A stretch of DNA of 18,900 bases, taken from the NCBI GenBank assembly GCA_964405235.1, contig CAYONG010000134.1, forward strand, positions 1 to 18,900. The letters run 5' to 3'. The notes under the pieces are model-generated. The model searched no databases, was not told where the DNA came from, and saw nothing but the letters and a program-made list of their open reading frames with translations. Each line of letters starts with the position of its first letter. Positions within the stretch are counted from its first letter, which is position 1. Below, in pieces: positions 1 through 8,145 of the stretch. The position numbers and the translations under genes are program-made. This stretch comes from WS-11 sp964405235 (GTDB lineage Bacteria > Eisenbacteria > RBG-16-71-46).

Positions 1-3000
1 TCTGGATCGAGGTGTCAAACACCAACTCGATGTCGGCACTGCTCACATTGGGGAGGCCGGTGCTCCCCTCCTCGGCATCGTCACTCCCGACCGCGATGCG
101 CCGCTCCACCGGGAGAGGGGCCGGCAACACCGTGACCTGCATCGAATCGGTCGCCGACAGCGCCCCGTCGTTCGCCGTCAGCCGCAGGATGTACGTCCCC
201 GCCACCGTGAACGACGCCTGCGTGTCCACTGCGTTCGCGTTCACAAACGTCACCGTGCCCGGGCCGCTCCCCTTGCTCCACGTCGTGGTCAATGCGCCCG
301 GGGGATTGGGCAGGCCATCGTCGCTGACCGTCCCGTCCAGCGTCGCACCCGCCGGCAGCGTGATGATCCGGTTCGGCCCCGCGTCCGCCACCGGCGGGGC
401 GTTCGGCACCGGCAGCACCGTGAACTGCATCGAGTCGGTCGTGCTCAGCGCCCCGTCGTTAGCGGTCAGCCGCAAGATGTAGGTCCCCGCGATCGTGAAC
501 GTGACCGGCGTGTCCACCAGGTTGGCATCCTGGAACACGACCGGCCCCGGGCCGCTCCCCACGCTCCACGTCGTGGTCAATGCCCCCGGCGGACTCGGCA
601 GGCCGTCGTCGCTCACCGTCCCGTCGAGTACGGCGTCGGCCGGCAGCGTGATGGTCCGGTCCGGCCCCGCGTTCACCACCGGCACCACGTTGCCCGGCGG
701 TGCGGCGCCCACCTCGATGTGCAGCAACGCCGCCCCGGCCGCCAGCCCTTCGAACGACCTCGCCGTCCGGTGTCCAGTCCCCGTGATGATGAACGCCAAC
801 GCGTTCCCGTTCGTCCACCCCGACCGGTTCACGATCTCCTGGATCAACGTCTTCAGCTCGGGCGTCCGCTGGTTGGCCCCCGCCTCGCCCACCACCGTCC
901 ACGGAACCGGCGACCAGCTCGCCGATGCGGTCGTCCGCGGCCGCGTGGACACGTCGCCGCTCGTGGTCGTGAAGGTGGCGGCATTGTCCGCCGCCTGGCC
1001 CTTCAGCGTCAGGTTTGTCACCTCGCTCTGCACCTCGTCCGCCTCGAACTGGATGTAAGCCGTGGTGATGGTTGCGCCCGGCGCCACCGTCACGTTCGTG
1101 AACCGCAGTCCCACCGTCTGATTGGTGGCACTGACGACCAGCTCGATGTCGGAGACGTTGGCGGAGATGCCTCCGCCAAGGTCCTCTTCGGCGTCGTCGC
1201 TCCCGGCCGCGATGCGTCTTTCGATCGGAGGAGGAGGCGCCAGCACCGTGACCTGCATGGAATCCGTGCGGCTCAACGCCCCGTCGTTGGCGGTGAGCCG
1301 CAGGATGTACGACCCAGCCATGGTGAAGGACGCCTGCGTGTCCACCTGGCTCCCGTTCTGGAACGTCACCGCGCCCGGACCGCTCCCCACGCTCCACGTC
1401 GTCGTCACGGCACCCGGCGGACTGGGCAGGCCGTCGTCGCTCACGGTCCCATCAAGCGCCGCACTCGCCGGCAGCGTGATGGTGCGGTTCGGCCCCGCAT
1501 CCACGACCGGCAACGTGTTGGCAGCCGGCAGCACCGTGACCTGCATGGAGTCCGTGCGGCTCAGCGCCCCGTCATTGGCGGTGAGTCGCAGGATGTACGA
1601 CCCCGCCAAGGTGAATGACGCCTGCGTGTCCACCTGGCTCCCGTTCTGGAATGTCACCGCACCCGGACCGCTCCTCACGCTCCACGCCGTCGTCACGGCG
1701 CCCGGTGGATTGGGCAGGCCGTCGTCGCTCATCGTCCCGTCCAGCGCAGCTCCCGCCGGCAAGGTGATGGTCCGGTTCGGCCCAGCGTCCACCACCGGAG
1801 CAGCGTTAGGTCCCACGAGCACCGAGATCTGAACGGTATCGGCGGTCAGGAGCGCTCCGTCGCTCGCCGCAAACCGCAACCGGTATGTTCCGGGCTTCGA
1901 GAAGTTCGCCGACGTGCCCGCCACGCTCGGGTCCAGGATGACCATCGGCCCGGCGCCGCTCACCACGCTCCAGTTGACCGTCAGCAGCCCCGGTGAGTCG
2001 GGACGGCCGTCGTCGCTCACCGTACCGACCAGCGTGGCGGTCCCGGGGAACAAGATGGCCTGATCGGGTCCTGCGTTCACTGCGGGAGCGGCATTGACCG
2101 GGGCCGGGCCCCTCCCGAACTCGCGCGCCCCCATGTCCGGGGCGCTCCCAACATACTCCGATGCCGGCAGGTTCAGCACCGTCTCACCCCTCCACTGGAA
2201 CAATGCGGTCCCCGCATCGATCGCCGGACTGCCGACCGTCAGATCGCCGGCCGGGCCCAGTGCAGGGTTCACCTGCAGCATGTGAGGCGCGTCGATCACG
2301 CTCGTCTCGTAGTTGACCCCGTTGCTCCAGAACATGCTGTACGAGGCGATCGAGTTGCCGCCCACGCGCCGTAGCGCCTTCCCCGGGATGTTCGCGAACA
2401 CGTTATTGAGCGCGATGACGTTCGCCCCGCCCACCACGCCGTTCTTTTCGCCCATGAACGTGTTATTGATGACGTACACCCGCTCCGCGACCGCGGCCCC
2501 CACCAGGCTTTCGATGGTGTCTCCGTTCGGCATGAATCCGCTCGCGGCGCTGTTGCCTGATGCGTCGAAGTTCGCCGCGAAGACGTTGCGATCGATCCCG
2601 ATGACGTAACCGGAGATCTCGGGATAGTCGATGAGCTGGATGCCATCCTCACCGTTTCCGGTGATCGTGTTGCCGATGATGTCGACGATCACGGCCGGCC
2701 CGATGAACGCGTAGAGGCGGAGCTCGATGCCGTCGTCGCCGTTGTTCCGGATGATGTTGTCACGAATCGTCATGTTCATCCGTCCGTTCAGATCGATCCC
2801 GTCATCCGTATTGCTCTCGAACACGTTGTTCTCGAGCGTGCCTCCCGAACCGGCCACGTAGTCCACACCGTCCCCGTTCGAGTTGATCCGGCAGTGCGAG
2901 ATGTCGACGATCGAACTCGAGACGACCCCGTTCTCGCCATTGGCCAGGGTCAGGCCGATGACGGCACTGCCATGCGAGTTCAGTCCGAACTCGAGCACGG

Positions 3001-3343
3001 CGTTCCCAATGCAGCCCGAAGCTCCGCTGCACACGTTCCCGACGACACCGTTGAGAATGGTCTGAGCCACCAGCGCGGTATCCCCGGTCACGAGGAAGTG
3101 CGACGCGATGGTGAGGGACTTGTTGGCGACGAACGCGCCACCGTAATGGGTCCCCGGCGCGACCAGGATCGTGTCCCCGTTGGCGGCCGCACTGACCGCG
3201 GCCCAAACCGTCGCTTTATCGGCCGGGACGTCGATGATCGCCGCCGCTGTCGGGCGCGGGATGATCGAGCCGGCGAGGATCAGGCCCAGGAGCGACAGGC
3301 AGCGGGCCGAATACGAATATCGGCCCCTGATGGCACAGCCCAT
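1..3343 (-). CDS. Large secreted beta-helix / Ig-repeat adhesin-like protein (3' end outside window)
   Basis: The reading frame is open from the ATG at 3343 to the left edge (about 1114 codons) with no stop, so the C-terminus is missing. The start is set by GGAG about 9 nt upstream; an in-frame ATG at 3367 has no such site. Residues 1-34 look like a signal peptide ending TAAA. Residues about 35-400 form a right-handed beta-helix with repeated Asn/Gly/Asp turns such as NNVFESNTDDGIDL and NNIIRNNGDDGIEL. Five Ig/PKD-like domains of about 94-96 aa follow (about 413-505, 508-603, 604-699, 885-980, 981-1075), each with VDAGP, LDGTVSDDG and YILRLTANDGAL motifs. A roughly 180-aa domain starting RRIAAGSDDAEE sits at about 704-881 and starts again at about 1079. 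By family pattern this is a cell-surface or secreted binding protein; the ligand is unknown. A C-terminal sorting domain probably lies beyond the window. Confidence 0.85.
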   Translation of the reverse strand, partial: MGCAIRGRYSYSARCLSLLGLILAGSIIPRPTAAAIIDVPADKATVWAAVSAAANGDTILVAPGTHYGGAFVANKSLTIASHFLVTGDTALVAQTILNGVVGNVCSGASGCIGNAVLEFGLNSHGSAVIGLTLANGENGVVSSSIVDISHCRINSNGDGVDYVAGSGGTLENNVFESNTDDGIDLNGRMNMTIRDNIIRNNGDDGIELRLYAFIGPAVIVDIIGNTITGNGEDGIQLIDYPEISGYVIGIDRNVFAANFDASGNSAASGFMPNGDTIESLVGAAVAERVYVINNTFMGEKNGVVGGANVIALNNVFANIPGKALRRVGGNSIASYSMFWSNGVNYETSVIDAPHMLQVNPALGPAGDLTVGSPAIDAGTALFQWRGETVLNLPASEYVGSAPDMGAREFGRGPAPVNAAPAVNAGPDQAILFPGTATLVGTVSDDGRPDSPGLLTVNWSVVSGAGPMVILDPSVAGTSANFSKPGTYRLRFAASDGALLTADTVQISVLVGPNAAPVVDAGPNRTITLPAGAALDGTMSDDGLPNPPGAVTTAWSVRSGPGAVTFQNGSQVDTQASFTLAGSYILRLTANDGALSRTDSMQVTVLPAANTLPVVDAGPNRTITLPASAALDGTVSDDGLPSPPGAVTTTWSVGSGPGAVTFQNGSQVDTQASFTMAGSYILRLTANDGALSRTDSMQVTVLAPPPPIERRIAAGSDDAEEDLGGGISANVSDIELVVSATNQTVGLRFTNVTVAPGATITTAYIQFEADEVQSEVTNLTLKGQAADNAATFTTTSGDVSTRPRTTASASWSPVPWTVVGEAGANQRTPELKTLIQEIVNRSGWTNGNALAFIITGTGHRTARSFEGLAAGAALLHIEVGAAPPGNVVPVVNAGPDRTITLPADAVLDGTVSDDGLPSPPGALTTTWSVGSGPGPVVFQDANLVDTPVTFTIAGTYILRLTANDGALSTTDSMQFTVLPVPNAPPVADAGPNRIITLPAGATLDGTVSDDGLPNPPGALTTTWSKGSGPGTVTFVNANAVDTQASFTVAGTYILRLTANDGALSATDSMQVTVLPAPLPVERRIAVGSDDAEEGSTGLPNVSSADIELVFDTSIQ
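118..693 (-). repeat. Two tandem 288-bp Ig/PKD-like coding repeats
   Basis: These encode Ig-like domains four and five of the adhesin-like gene. Matching landmarks (acctgcatcg near 135, aactgcatcg near 423) are 288 bp apart, exactly 96 codons. Nucleotide similarity is high, not only protein similarity, which suggests recent duplication or gene conversion. Confidence 0.8.
1240..1815 (-). repeat. Two tandem 288-bp Ig/PKD-like coding repeats
   Basis: These encode Ig-like domains two and three of the same gene. The landmark acctgcatgg recurs at 1251 and 1539, again a 288-bp period. These two copies are closer to each other than to the first, more diverged domain at about 1830-2107. Confidence 0.8.
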
Positions 3344-3545
3344 CGCGGCGGTCTCCGGGCAAAGCATGCGTCGTCTGGGCCAGGAGGCGGGAGGGTAGGA
3401 GAAAGGTCTGGTTCGTCCGTGAGCCGGAACCTACCGGAGCCTGACTCCTGGGAAGGGTGGCTCCCGAAACGCGCGGAGGGGCCCGCGACCACTCGTACAA
3501 CTCCGGGACCCCCCGCTCGACTCGGCAGGTGAAGAGTGTATCGTT

Positions 3546-3575
3546 AGCATATGCGGCGGTCTACGCATTTGTGAA
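3546..3575 (-). promoter_or_regulatory. Candidate sigma-70-type promoter for the adhesin-like gene
   Basis: On the minus strand TTCACA (3575-3570) and TATGCT (3551-3546) are separated by 18 bp inside the AT-rich island. This would give a leader of about 200 nt before the ATG at 3343. The match is moderate, and the lineage's consensus promoter may differ. Confidence 0.35.
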
Positions 3576-3688
3576 CTTAGTTGCACAATTACACATCAGA
3601 ACCGCATTAGTACGTCATTGATACTGTGAATGTACGGTTCGTATAGCGATCAGGCGGTTCCATCGGTCGGCAACGAGGGGCTACTCTT

Positions 3689-3716
3689 CCCCGGCGGACG
3701 TAATCGTCCACCGGGG
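3689..3716 (-). terminator. Stem-loop downstream of the TSP3/FlgD-Ig gene
   Basis: CCCCGG plus GGACG pair with CGTCC plus CCGGGG around a TAAT loop, with one unpaired base on each side. It lies 27 bp beyond the stop of the gene ending at 3743. There is no T-tract on the minus strand after it, so intrinsic termination is uncertain. Confidence 0.4.
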
Positions 3717-3742
3717 CCGGGCGCGAGGCCCAGGCGCTGGAG

Positions 3743-5686
3743 CTAGCGGATCATGGTGAAGGTCCGCGTCCGCCGGGCCCCGTCGGCCACGAGTCGGAGG
3801 TAATACACCCCGCTCGCGAGCGACGCGTCACCGTCCAGGCGCGCGTTCCAGGCGAACCGGTGCAGGCCGGCGGGCAGCTCGCGGTCGACCAGCGTGCGCA
3901 CCAACCGGCCAGAGAGCGAATACACCTCCACACGGACGTGGGAGGCGCGCTCTAGCGACAAGGCGTAGCTGAGGGCACCGGTGGCCGGATTGGGCGAGGG
4001 CGCCCCGAGCTGGACTCCCCCGTTGCCCGGCAGGTCGCCGACCGCCGCTACCTCGCAGACATCGCCGATGCCGTTATCGTTGACGTCCTCCTGGCAGACA
4101 TTGGGAACCAGCGTGCAGTTGTCGCAGGCATTGCCAACGCCATCACCGTCGGCGTCCTGCTGCGCCGGATTGGAGGCGAACCGGCAGTTGTCGGCATCGT
4201 CACAGATTTGATCACCGTCCGCATCGCCGGCGCAGGGCTGGGCCGGTACGATGCCGTGCGCCGCGGACGCCGCCTGCTCGACGGTCAAGCGCTTGGCGAA
4301 CACCGGCGAGCCGCAGCTCCCGGCCACGCACGGGTCGGCACGCAGGCCGGCGAAGAAGTTGGTGGTGGGCGGCAGGTTGCCGATCGGCGGGCTCCCGGGG
4401 TCGCAGTCGTGGTCTACTGAGAGACCGGCGGGGGCGACAACGAGATTGAATACCGGATCCTGCGGCAGCCAGCGCCCTCCCGTCACCTGGAAGAGGATCG
4501 GCGGCAGCGCCACGGCCCCGAAGTCGAGGATCCGCACCGCCGGGGTCGGCAGCGTGCGAGTGAAGACCAGCTTGGGGAGCACCGGGAGGACCGAGCTGAA
4601 GCTCCCGCCCTCCGCGCAGTCACACGAGCCCCGCCGCAGTTGCATGGACCCTTGCTGCTGGGGCGCGGCGCCCGAAAGGCACACACCCATCTGCCACTGC
4701 TCGGGATTGGACCCGCCGTTGTGAGTGACCGTGATGGGGTTCACGCTCACCAGGTTGAGCGCGACGATCTCGATCGGGATGGTGCCCGAGTCCCCCGGGT
4801 TGGGGAGCGAAACGGGCGCCCGACGCTTGACGATGGTGTCGCTCGGCCCGAGCGGTGACAGGGGCGCGAGCGGAACCCCCTGCAACGTCACCACGCCCGT
4901 GAACGGGTCCGAGCCCGGGTCGAAGAAGTCGGCCGGGATCGGCGTGGCGCTGAAGTCATCGTACGTGGCCCCGTTACCCGGCGTGGTGAACAGGTCGAGC
5001 CCCGGATAGACGGCGCAGCCGGGGAGCCCCACGAGTGTCTCGCTCAGGTGGGCGTTGTTGGTCCACACCGACGCACCGGCCGTCAGCGAGTAGTCGGCGG
5101 CATTCGTGGTGCTCAACGCGCTCGCCAGGCCATTGAACCTGACCGCCTGGAGATTTGAGTAGGGCAGCGGTCCGGCGAAAGGGGGATTGCCGTTCCCGGT
5201 GGCGTCGTTGAACGTGCTCATGTTCCCCGGTCCGGTATAGCCCGCCCCACCCCAGCTCAACCGCCAGTAGATCGTGCCGAAGTCGTCCTCGAATGTCAGC
5301 GACCCGGCGGTAAGATAGGAGGCCGGGATCAGGTTCGTCATGGTGAAGTTGGGTGCCTGCACCGGGCTCACGTAGTTCTGGAACGTGGAGCTCACGATGA
5401 GCACCTGGTCGCCTGCCAGACCGTTCGCGACATTGGTCGTCATGTCGATGATGAGGATGGGGTTCAGGCCGGCCGCATCCCAGGCCTTGACCCGCGCCTG
5501 GCTCACGAGGTTCTGGCCGAGCGATCGGATGCGCAGCTGGATGGCCTGGGCGCTGACGTCGCCGTTGACGCCGCCGACCACCTGCTCGACCTGCATCAGG
5601 TGAAAGCTGGCGTGGGCGCGCGGCGCGGCAACCAGAGCGCCCAGCAGGATGACAGGCAGGAGCAGTAACCACCGGGGCGGGTTCAT
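3743..5686 (-). CDS. Secreted protein with thrombospondin type 3 repeats and C-terminal FlgD-Ig-like sorting domain
   Basis: 647 aa from an ATG at 5686 preceded by GGAGGTCG about 9 nt upstream; a longer in-frame start at 5779 lacks this support. The signal peptide is about residues 1-26 (hydrophobic LLLLPVILLGALVAA, cleavage AHA|S). The central 450 residues are unrecognised and probably beta-rich. Residues about 485-545 carry calcium-binding TSP3 repeats (DADGDQICDDADNC, DADGDGVGNACDNC). Residues 560-647 form a FlgD-Ig/type IX-sorting-like domain, with NPATG near its start, then SGRLVRTLVD, then ASGVYYLRL. In FCB-type bacteria such C-terminal domains direct export to or beyond the outer membrane; that it does so here is inferred. 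It is transcribed in the same direction as the adhesin-like gene but separated by 399 bp, so probably a separate unit. Confidence 0.85.
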   Translation of the reverse strand: MNPPRWLLLLPVILLGALVAAPRAHASFHLMQVEQVVGGVNGDVSAQAIQLRIRSLGQNLVSQARVKAWDAAGLNPILIIDMTTNVANGLAGDQVLIVSSTFQNYVSPVQAPNFTMTNLIPASYLTAGSLTFEDDFGTIYWRLSWGGAGYTGPGNMSTFNDATGNGNPPFAGPLPYSNLQAVRFNGLASALSTTNAADYSLTAGASVWTNNAHLSETLVGLPGCAVYPGLDLFTTPGNGATYDDFSATPIPADFFDPGSDPFTGVVTLQGVPLAPLSPLGPSDTIVKRRAPVSLPNPGDSGTIPIEIVALNLVSVNPITVTHNGGSNPEQWQMGVCLSGAAPQQQGSMQLRRGSCDCAEGGSFSSVLPVLPKLVFTRTLPTPAVRILDFGAVALPPILFQVTGGRWLPQDPVFNLVVAPAGLSVDHDCDPGSPPIGNLPPTTNFFAGLRADPCVAGSCGSPVFAKRLTVEQAASAAHGIVPAQPCAGDADGDQICDDADNCRFASNPAQQDADGDGVGNACDNCTLVPNVCQEDVNDNGIGDVCEVAAVGDLPGNGGVQLGAPSPNPATGALSYALSLERASHVRVEVYSLSGRLVRTLVDRELPAGLHRFAWNARLDGDASLASGVYYLRLVADGARRTRTFTMIR

Positions 5687-5794
5687 CGCGGGGCGACCTC
5701 CAACATCAGGGATGGGCGGGTCCGGCCTTCGATATCCCCCGTGCGGGGAATAGGCGCGAGGAATTCTATCCCCAACCACCGACCCGTGATAGGG

Positions 5795-5816
5795 CTTAAT
5801 TTGCGCTTAATTTGCG
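5795..5816 (-). repeat. Two tandem 11-bp repeats in the upstream region
   Basis: CTTAATTTGCG occurs twice back to back, about 110 bp upstream of the ATG at 5686. The 11-bp period is about one helical turn, so a protein could contact both copies on one DNA face. It may be an operator or simply promoter DNA. Confidence 0.45.
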
Positions 5817-5858
5817 CCTTGCCAATACGTTGGGAGGCAATGCATTCGCCCGCTCGTT

Positions 5859-6290
5859 TCAGCGCCCGAGCAGGTTCTCGACCTCGATCACGGCGTTCAT
5901 CTCGTCCTTCATGATGTGGAAGACAGTGTGATAGAAGACCGCGTGGTCCTTCACCATCGGCACGAGCTTCTTGTATTCGTCCGCCGCCTTCGATTCGGTC
6001 TTGAGCGCCTCTTCGAGCATTACCTTCGTGTCTTCCGTGTGGACGATCGGGGCAGGGTCACGCGTCGTGATGGCCTCCCCTCCGAGCGACGCGATGATAT
6101 CGCGCACCTTCTTCGCGTGCCCGAACGACTCGGTCGCCTCGTCCTCGAAGTGCCCGGCGAGGGTCAACGACTCGAGCCCCTTGAGGTACGCGGCGTAGTG
6201 GGCGTACATGGCCTGGGCGCGCAGCTCCCAACCCAGCGCCTTATTCAGGGCGGTGACAAGCTTTCCTCGATTGGCGATCCTGACGGGCAT
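5859..6290 (-). CDS. Ferritin-like / bacterioferritin-like protein
   Basis: 143 aa from ATG at 6290 with GGAAAGG just upstream; the much longer frame reaching 6662 has no domain in its extra part and overlaps the divergent gene. The pattern is a four-helix bundle: helix A with WELRAQAMYAHY (E22), helix B with EDEATESFGHAKK (E51, E54, H58), helix C with LEEALKTESKAADEY, helix D with HIMKDEMNAVIEVENLL (E130). The family stores iron or protects against peroxide in the cytoplasm. Length is near bacterioferritin (about 155). The usual ExxH pair in helix B is not exact: residue 55, three before H58, is Ser and the Glu is at 54. A histidine is also absent three residues after E130. Iron oxidation is therefore probable but not certain; a Dps-like role is possible. 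Confidence 0.8.
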   Translation of the reverse strand: MPVRIANRGKLVTALNKALGWELRAQAMYAHYAAYLKGLESLTLAGHFEDEATESFGHAKKVRDIIASLGGEAITTRDPAPIVHTEDTKVMLEEALKTESKAADEYKKLVPMVKDHAVFYHTVFHIMKDEMNAVIEVENLLGR

Positions 6291-6302
6291 GGGAGACCTT
6301 TC

Positions 6303-6317
6303 CGGCGCCAGGCGCCG
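6303..6317 (-). promoter_or_regulatory. Perfect inverted repeat in the ferritin-like gene leader
   Basis: CGGCGCC-A-GGCGCCG is a perfect 7-bp inverted repeat with a one-base centre, immediately upstream of the GGAAAGG ribosome binding site. It may be a repressor operator. The one-base centre makes an RNA hairpin less likely unless the stem opens. Confidence 0.35.
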
Positions 6318-6435
6318 TGGTGTCGGTTCGGTGATGGATGGGCGGTCGCGGTGGTCGCGGGCGCCACCCAGTCGGAGTGACGCGCGAGTGTAGCCCACGG
6401 CCGCTCCGCCGTGCCACAATGTGGTCTTCGAGGGT

Positions 6436-6460
6436 GTCTTCCAGTGTCGGTCTTCCAGTG
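6436..6460 (+). repeat. Direct repeat of 11 bp upstream of the GT39 gene
   Basis: GTCTTCCAGTG occurs at 6436-6446 and 6450-6460 (14-bp period), in the roughly 200-bp gap between the divergent ferritin-like and GT39 genes. Function unknown; it may be a regulator site or a chance duplication. Confidence 0.4.
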
Positions 6461-6489
6461 GTGGGCCAGTGGAGGGAATGAGGGCCGCG

Positions 6490-8091
6490 ATGGGATCGAA
6501 GAGAGCCGGAGTCCCCCGTGCGCGCGCGAGCGATGGGCTCGGAGGCAGGCGCCTACCCGCCGGGGCGCAGGACGCGGGGGCCGCGGCCGCGAACCCTGAC
6601 GAACGAGGGCTTCGCGACCCCCTATCCCTGCTCCTCGATATCCTGGTCCTGGGCCTCGCCACCTGCTATCTCGTGTCGCTCTGGCGGCAGGCCTCGACGG
6701 CTGCGTTCGCCAGCGACGAGTGCTTCCACGCCTACCTCTCGGAGTGGATCGCCCGGCGCGGCCGGCTCCCCCGCGAGCTGCCCGAGTTCTACTCGGGGCT
6801 CCCCTACTTCTATCCCCCGCTCCTCCACCTGCTGGGCGCAGGCGCCGTCAAGCTCGCCGGCCTCGGCTCGCTCAGGTACCTGAACGTCGTCCTGACCGGG
6901 TTGCTGGTCACGGTGCTCTACGCCCTTCCGGTCCCCGGAGTCTCGCGCGCCGCGCGGCGGTGCGCCGTCCTGCTCTGCATCGGGAGCCCTGCGCTCTCGC
7001 TCTACGCCGTGCGCTTCTATGCCGAGACCCTCGCCACCCTGCTGGCGGCGCTGGTCGTGATGCTGCTCCTCAAGGCGCGCGCCCGGCCCGGCTTGCGGGA
7101 GGGCGTCCTGCTCGGGGTCGCGGTCGGCGCGGCGCTGCTTGCCAAGCAGCCGGCCGCGGTGCTCCCGGTCCTGCTTGCGGCGCTTGCGGCGCTCGATGTC
7201 GCCCGCGGCCGCCGGCCACTGGCGACTGCCATGCTCGTCGCGCTTGTCACCGGAATGGTCGTGGCGCTCCCGTTCTTCGTGCGCAACGCCATGCTGTTCG
7301 GGAGCCCCTTTTATCCCCCAATCACGAACAATGCCCAGATTGCGCTCGATGCGATGAACACGCGACTCTTCAGCCTGCCGGCGCCGATGTTCTACCGTAA
7401 CGCGCTGATCGTCATGGGCCCGTTCGTCCCCTGGCTCGCCGCCGTCGCCCTCGCCTGGAACCTGTTGCGTGGCCGCTTCAACCTTGTCACCGGGCTGCTC
7501 GGCGGATGCGTCGCGTTCACGCTCCTGGCTCCTCTCGTGCCGCGCTTCCAGCCGCGCCACCTCAACCCGGTCACCGCGCTGATGGCCCTGCTGGGGAGCG
7601 TCGCCCTGATCGACGCGCTTGGCAGCAGGCGCCGGATGGCTATCGCCGCCCAGGCGATCCTCATCGTCTGGGGCGTCGTGTTCGTGGTCCGGATGACCGG
7701 CCTGCGCTCGGGGCTCGACGCATCGCCTGCCGACCGCGAGGCGTACCGGGCCATCGCCGAGCTCGTGCCCGCCGGGGGGACGGTGCTGAGCCGCTCCACC
7801 TACGACACGTACTACTACGCCCGGCGGAACGCGACCTGGCCCATTCCCTGGGGCGGGACGGCGGGCCAGTTGGAGCTCTTCACCGAGCGAGACCCGGACC
7901 GGTTCCTCGCCGCGCTCGACCGGCTCGGGATCGACCACCTGCTCGTCCCGCGCCGGACCACCGCCCGACGCTTCAACGGGGCCAACCATCCCGAGAGCTT
8001 CGTCGACTGCGTCGCCGCCCTGGTCGAGCGCGGACGGCTCCGGGTGCTCTGGGGTTCCGCCGATCTGGTCCTGGTCGGCAAAGGCGAGTAG
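6490..8091 (+). CDS. Membrane glycosyltransferase, GT39/ArnT-like (PMT superfamily)
   Basis: 533 aa from ATG 6490, chosen because GAGGG lies 5 nt upstream; an in-frame ATG at 6478 and a GTG at 6421 are alternatives. After a roughly 45-residue cytoplasmic start there are about ten hydrophobic segments to residue 415, then a hydrophilic C-terminal domain. The first loop contains ASDECFHAYLSEW (D76-E77), the acidic pair typical of GT-C enzymes of the PMT/ArnT superfamily, followed by YFYPPLLHLL. These enzymes transfer a sugar from a polyprenyl-phosphate donor to lipid, protein or glycan on the outer face of the inner membrane. The acceptor cannot be told. The soluble end (with RSTYDTYYYARR) is like those of many bacterial family members. 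The gene stands alone, divergent from the ferritin-like gene. Confidence 0.82.
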   Translation: MGSKRAGVPRARASDGLGGRRLPAGAQDAGAAAANPDERGLRDPLSLLLDILVLGLATCYLVSLWRQASTAAFASDECFHAYLSEWIARRGRLPRELPEFYSGLPYFYPPLLHLLGAGAVKLAGLGSLRYLNVVLTGLLVTVLYALPVPGVSRAARRCAVLLCIGSPALSLYAVRFYAETLATLLAALVVMLLLKARARPGLREGVLLGVAVGAALLAKQPAAVLPVLLAALAALDVARGRRPLATAMLVALVTGMVVALPFFVRNAMLFGSPFYPPITNNAQIALDAMNTRLFSLPAPMFYRNALIVMGPFVPWLAAVALAWNLLRGRFNLVTGLLGGCVAFTLLAPLVPRFQPRHLNPVTALMALLGSVALIDALGSRRRMAIAAQAILIVWGVVFVVRMTGLRSGLDASPADREAYRAIAELVPAGGTVLSRSTYDTYYYARRNATWPIPWGGTAGQLELFTERDPDRFLAALDRLGIDHLLVPRRTTARRFNGANHPESFVDCVAALVERGRLRVLWGSADLVLVGKGE

Positions 8092-8120
8092 GCCGCCTCG
8101 GTGCCCGCGGACCTGGTCCT

Positions 8121-8145
8121 GGTGGAGGGGCCGGCGCCCCACACC
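8121..8145 (+). terminator. Hairpin downstream of the GT39 gene
   Basis: GGTG-GA-GGGGC pairs with GCCCC-A-CACC around a CGGC loop, 30 bp after the stop. No T-tract follows, so this is only a possible terminator. Confidence 0.3.

Larger units (their letters stand above)
3344..3742. other. Intergenic region with AT-rich island
   Basis: About 400 bp with no convincing gene. The part next to the adhesin start (3344-3530) is GC-rich and would be its 5' leader. The part from about 3535 to 3655 is clearly AT-rich compared with everything around it, as expected for a promoter region. A hairpin-forming sequence lies at 3689-3716 near the end of the next gene. Short open frames here look like chance. 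Confidence 0.6.

Noticed and set aside
118..1815. Regular repeats considered as a CRISPR array
   Set aside because: The unit is 288 bp, coding and in frame; there are no short repeats with unique spacers anywhere in the window.
12..1832. Plus-strand open frames with repeated motifs
   Set aside because: They are the antisense of the Ig-repeat region; the repeats are explained by the minus-strand gene, whose frame stays open for over 3.3 kb.
6380..6420. TGGCAC on the minus strand upstream of the ferritin-like gene, considered as a sigma-54 site
   Set aside because: The required GC-containing -12 element (TTGC) is missing at the correct distance.
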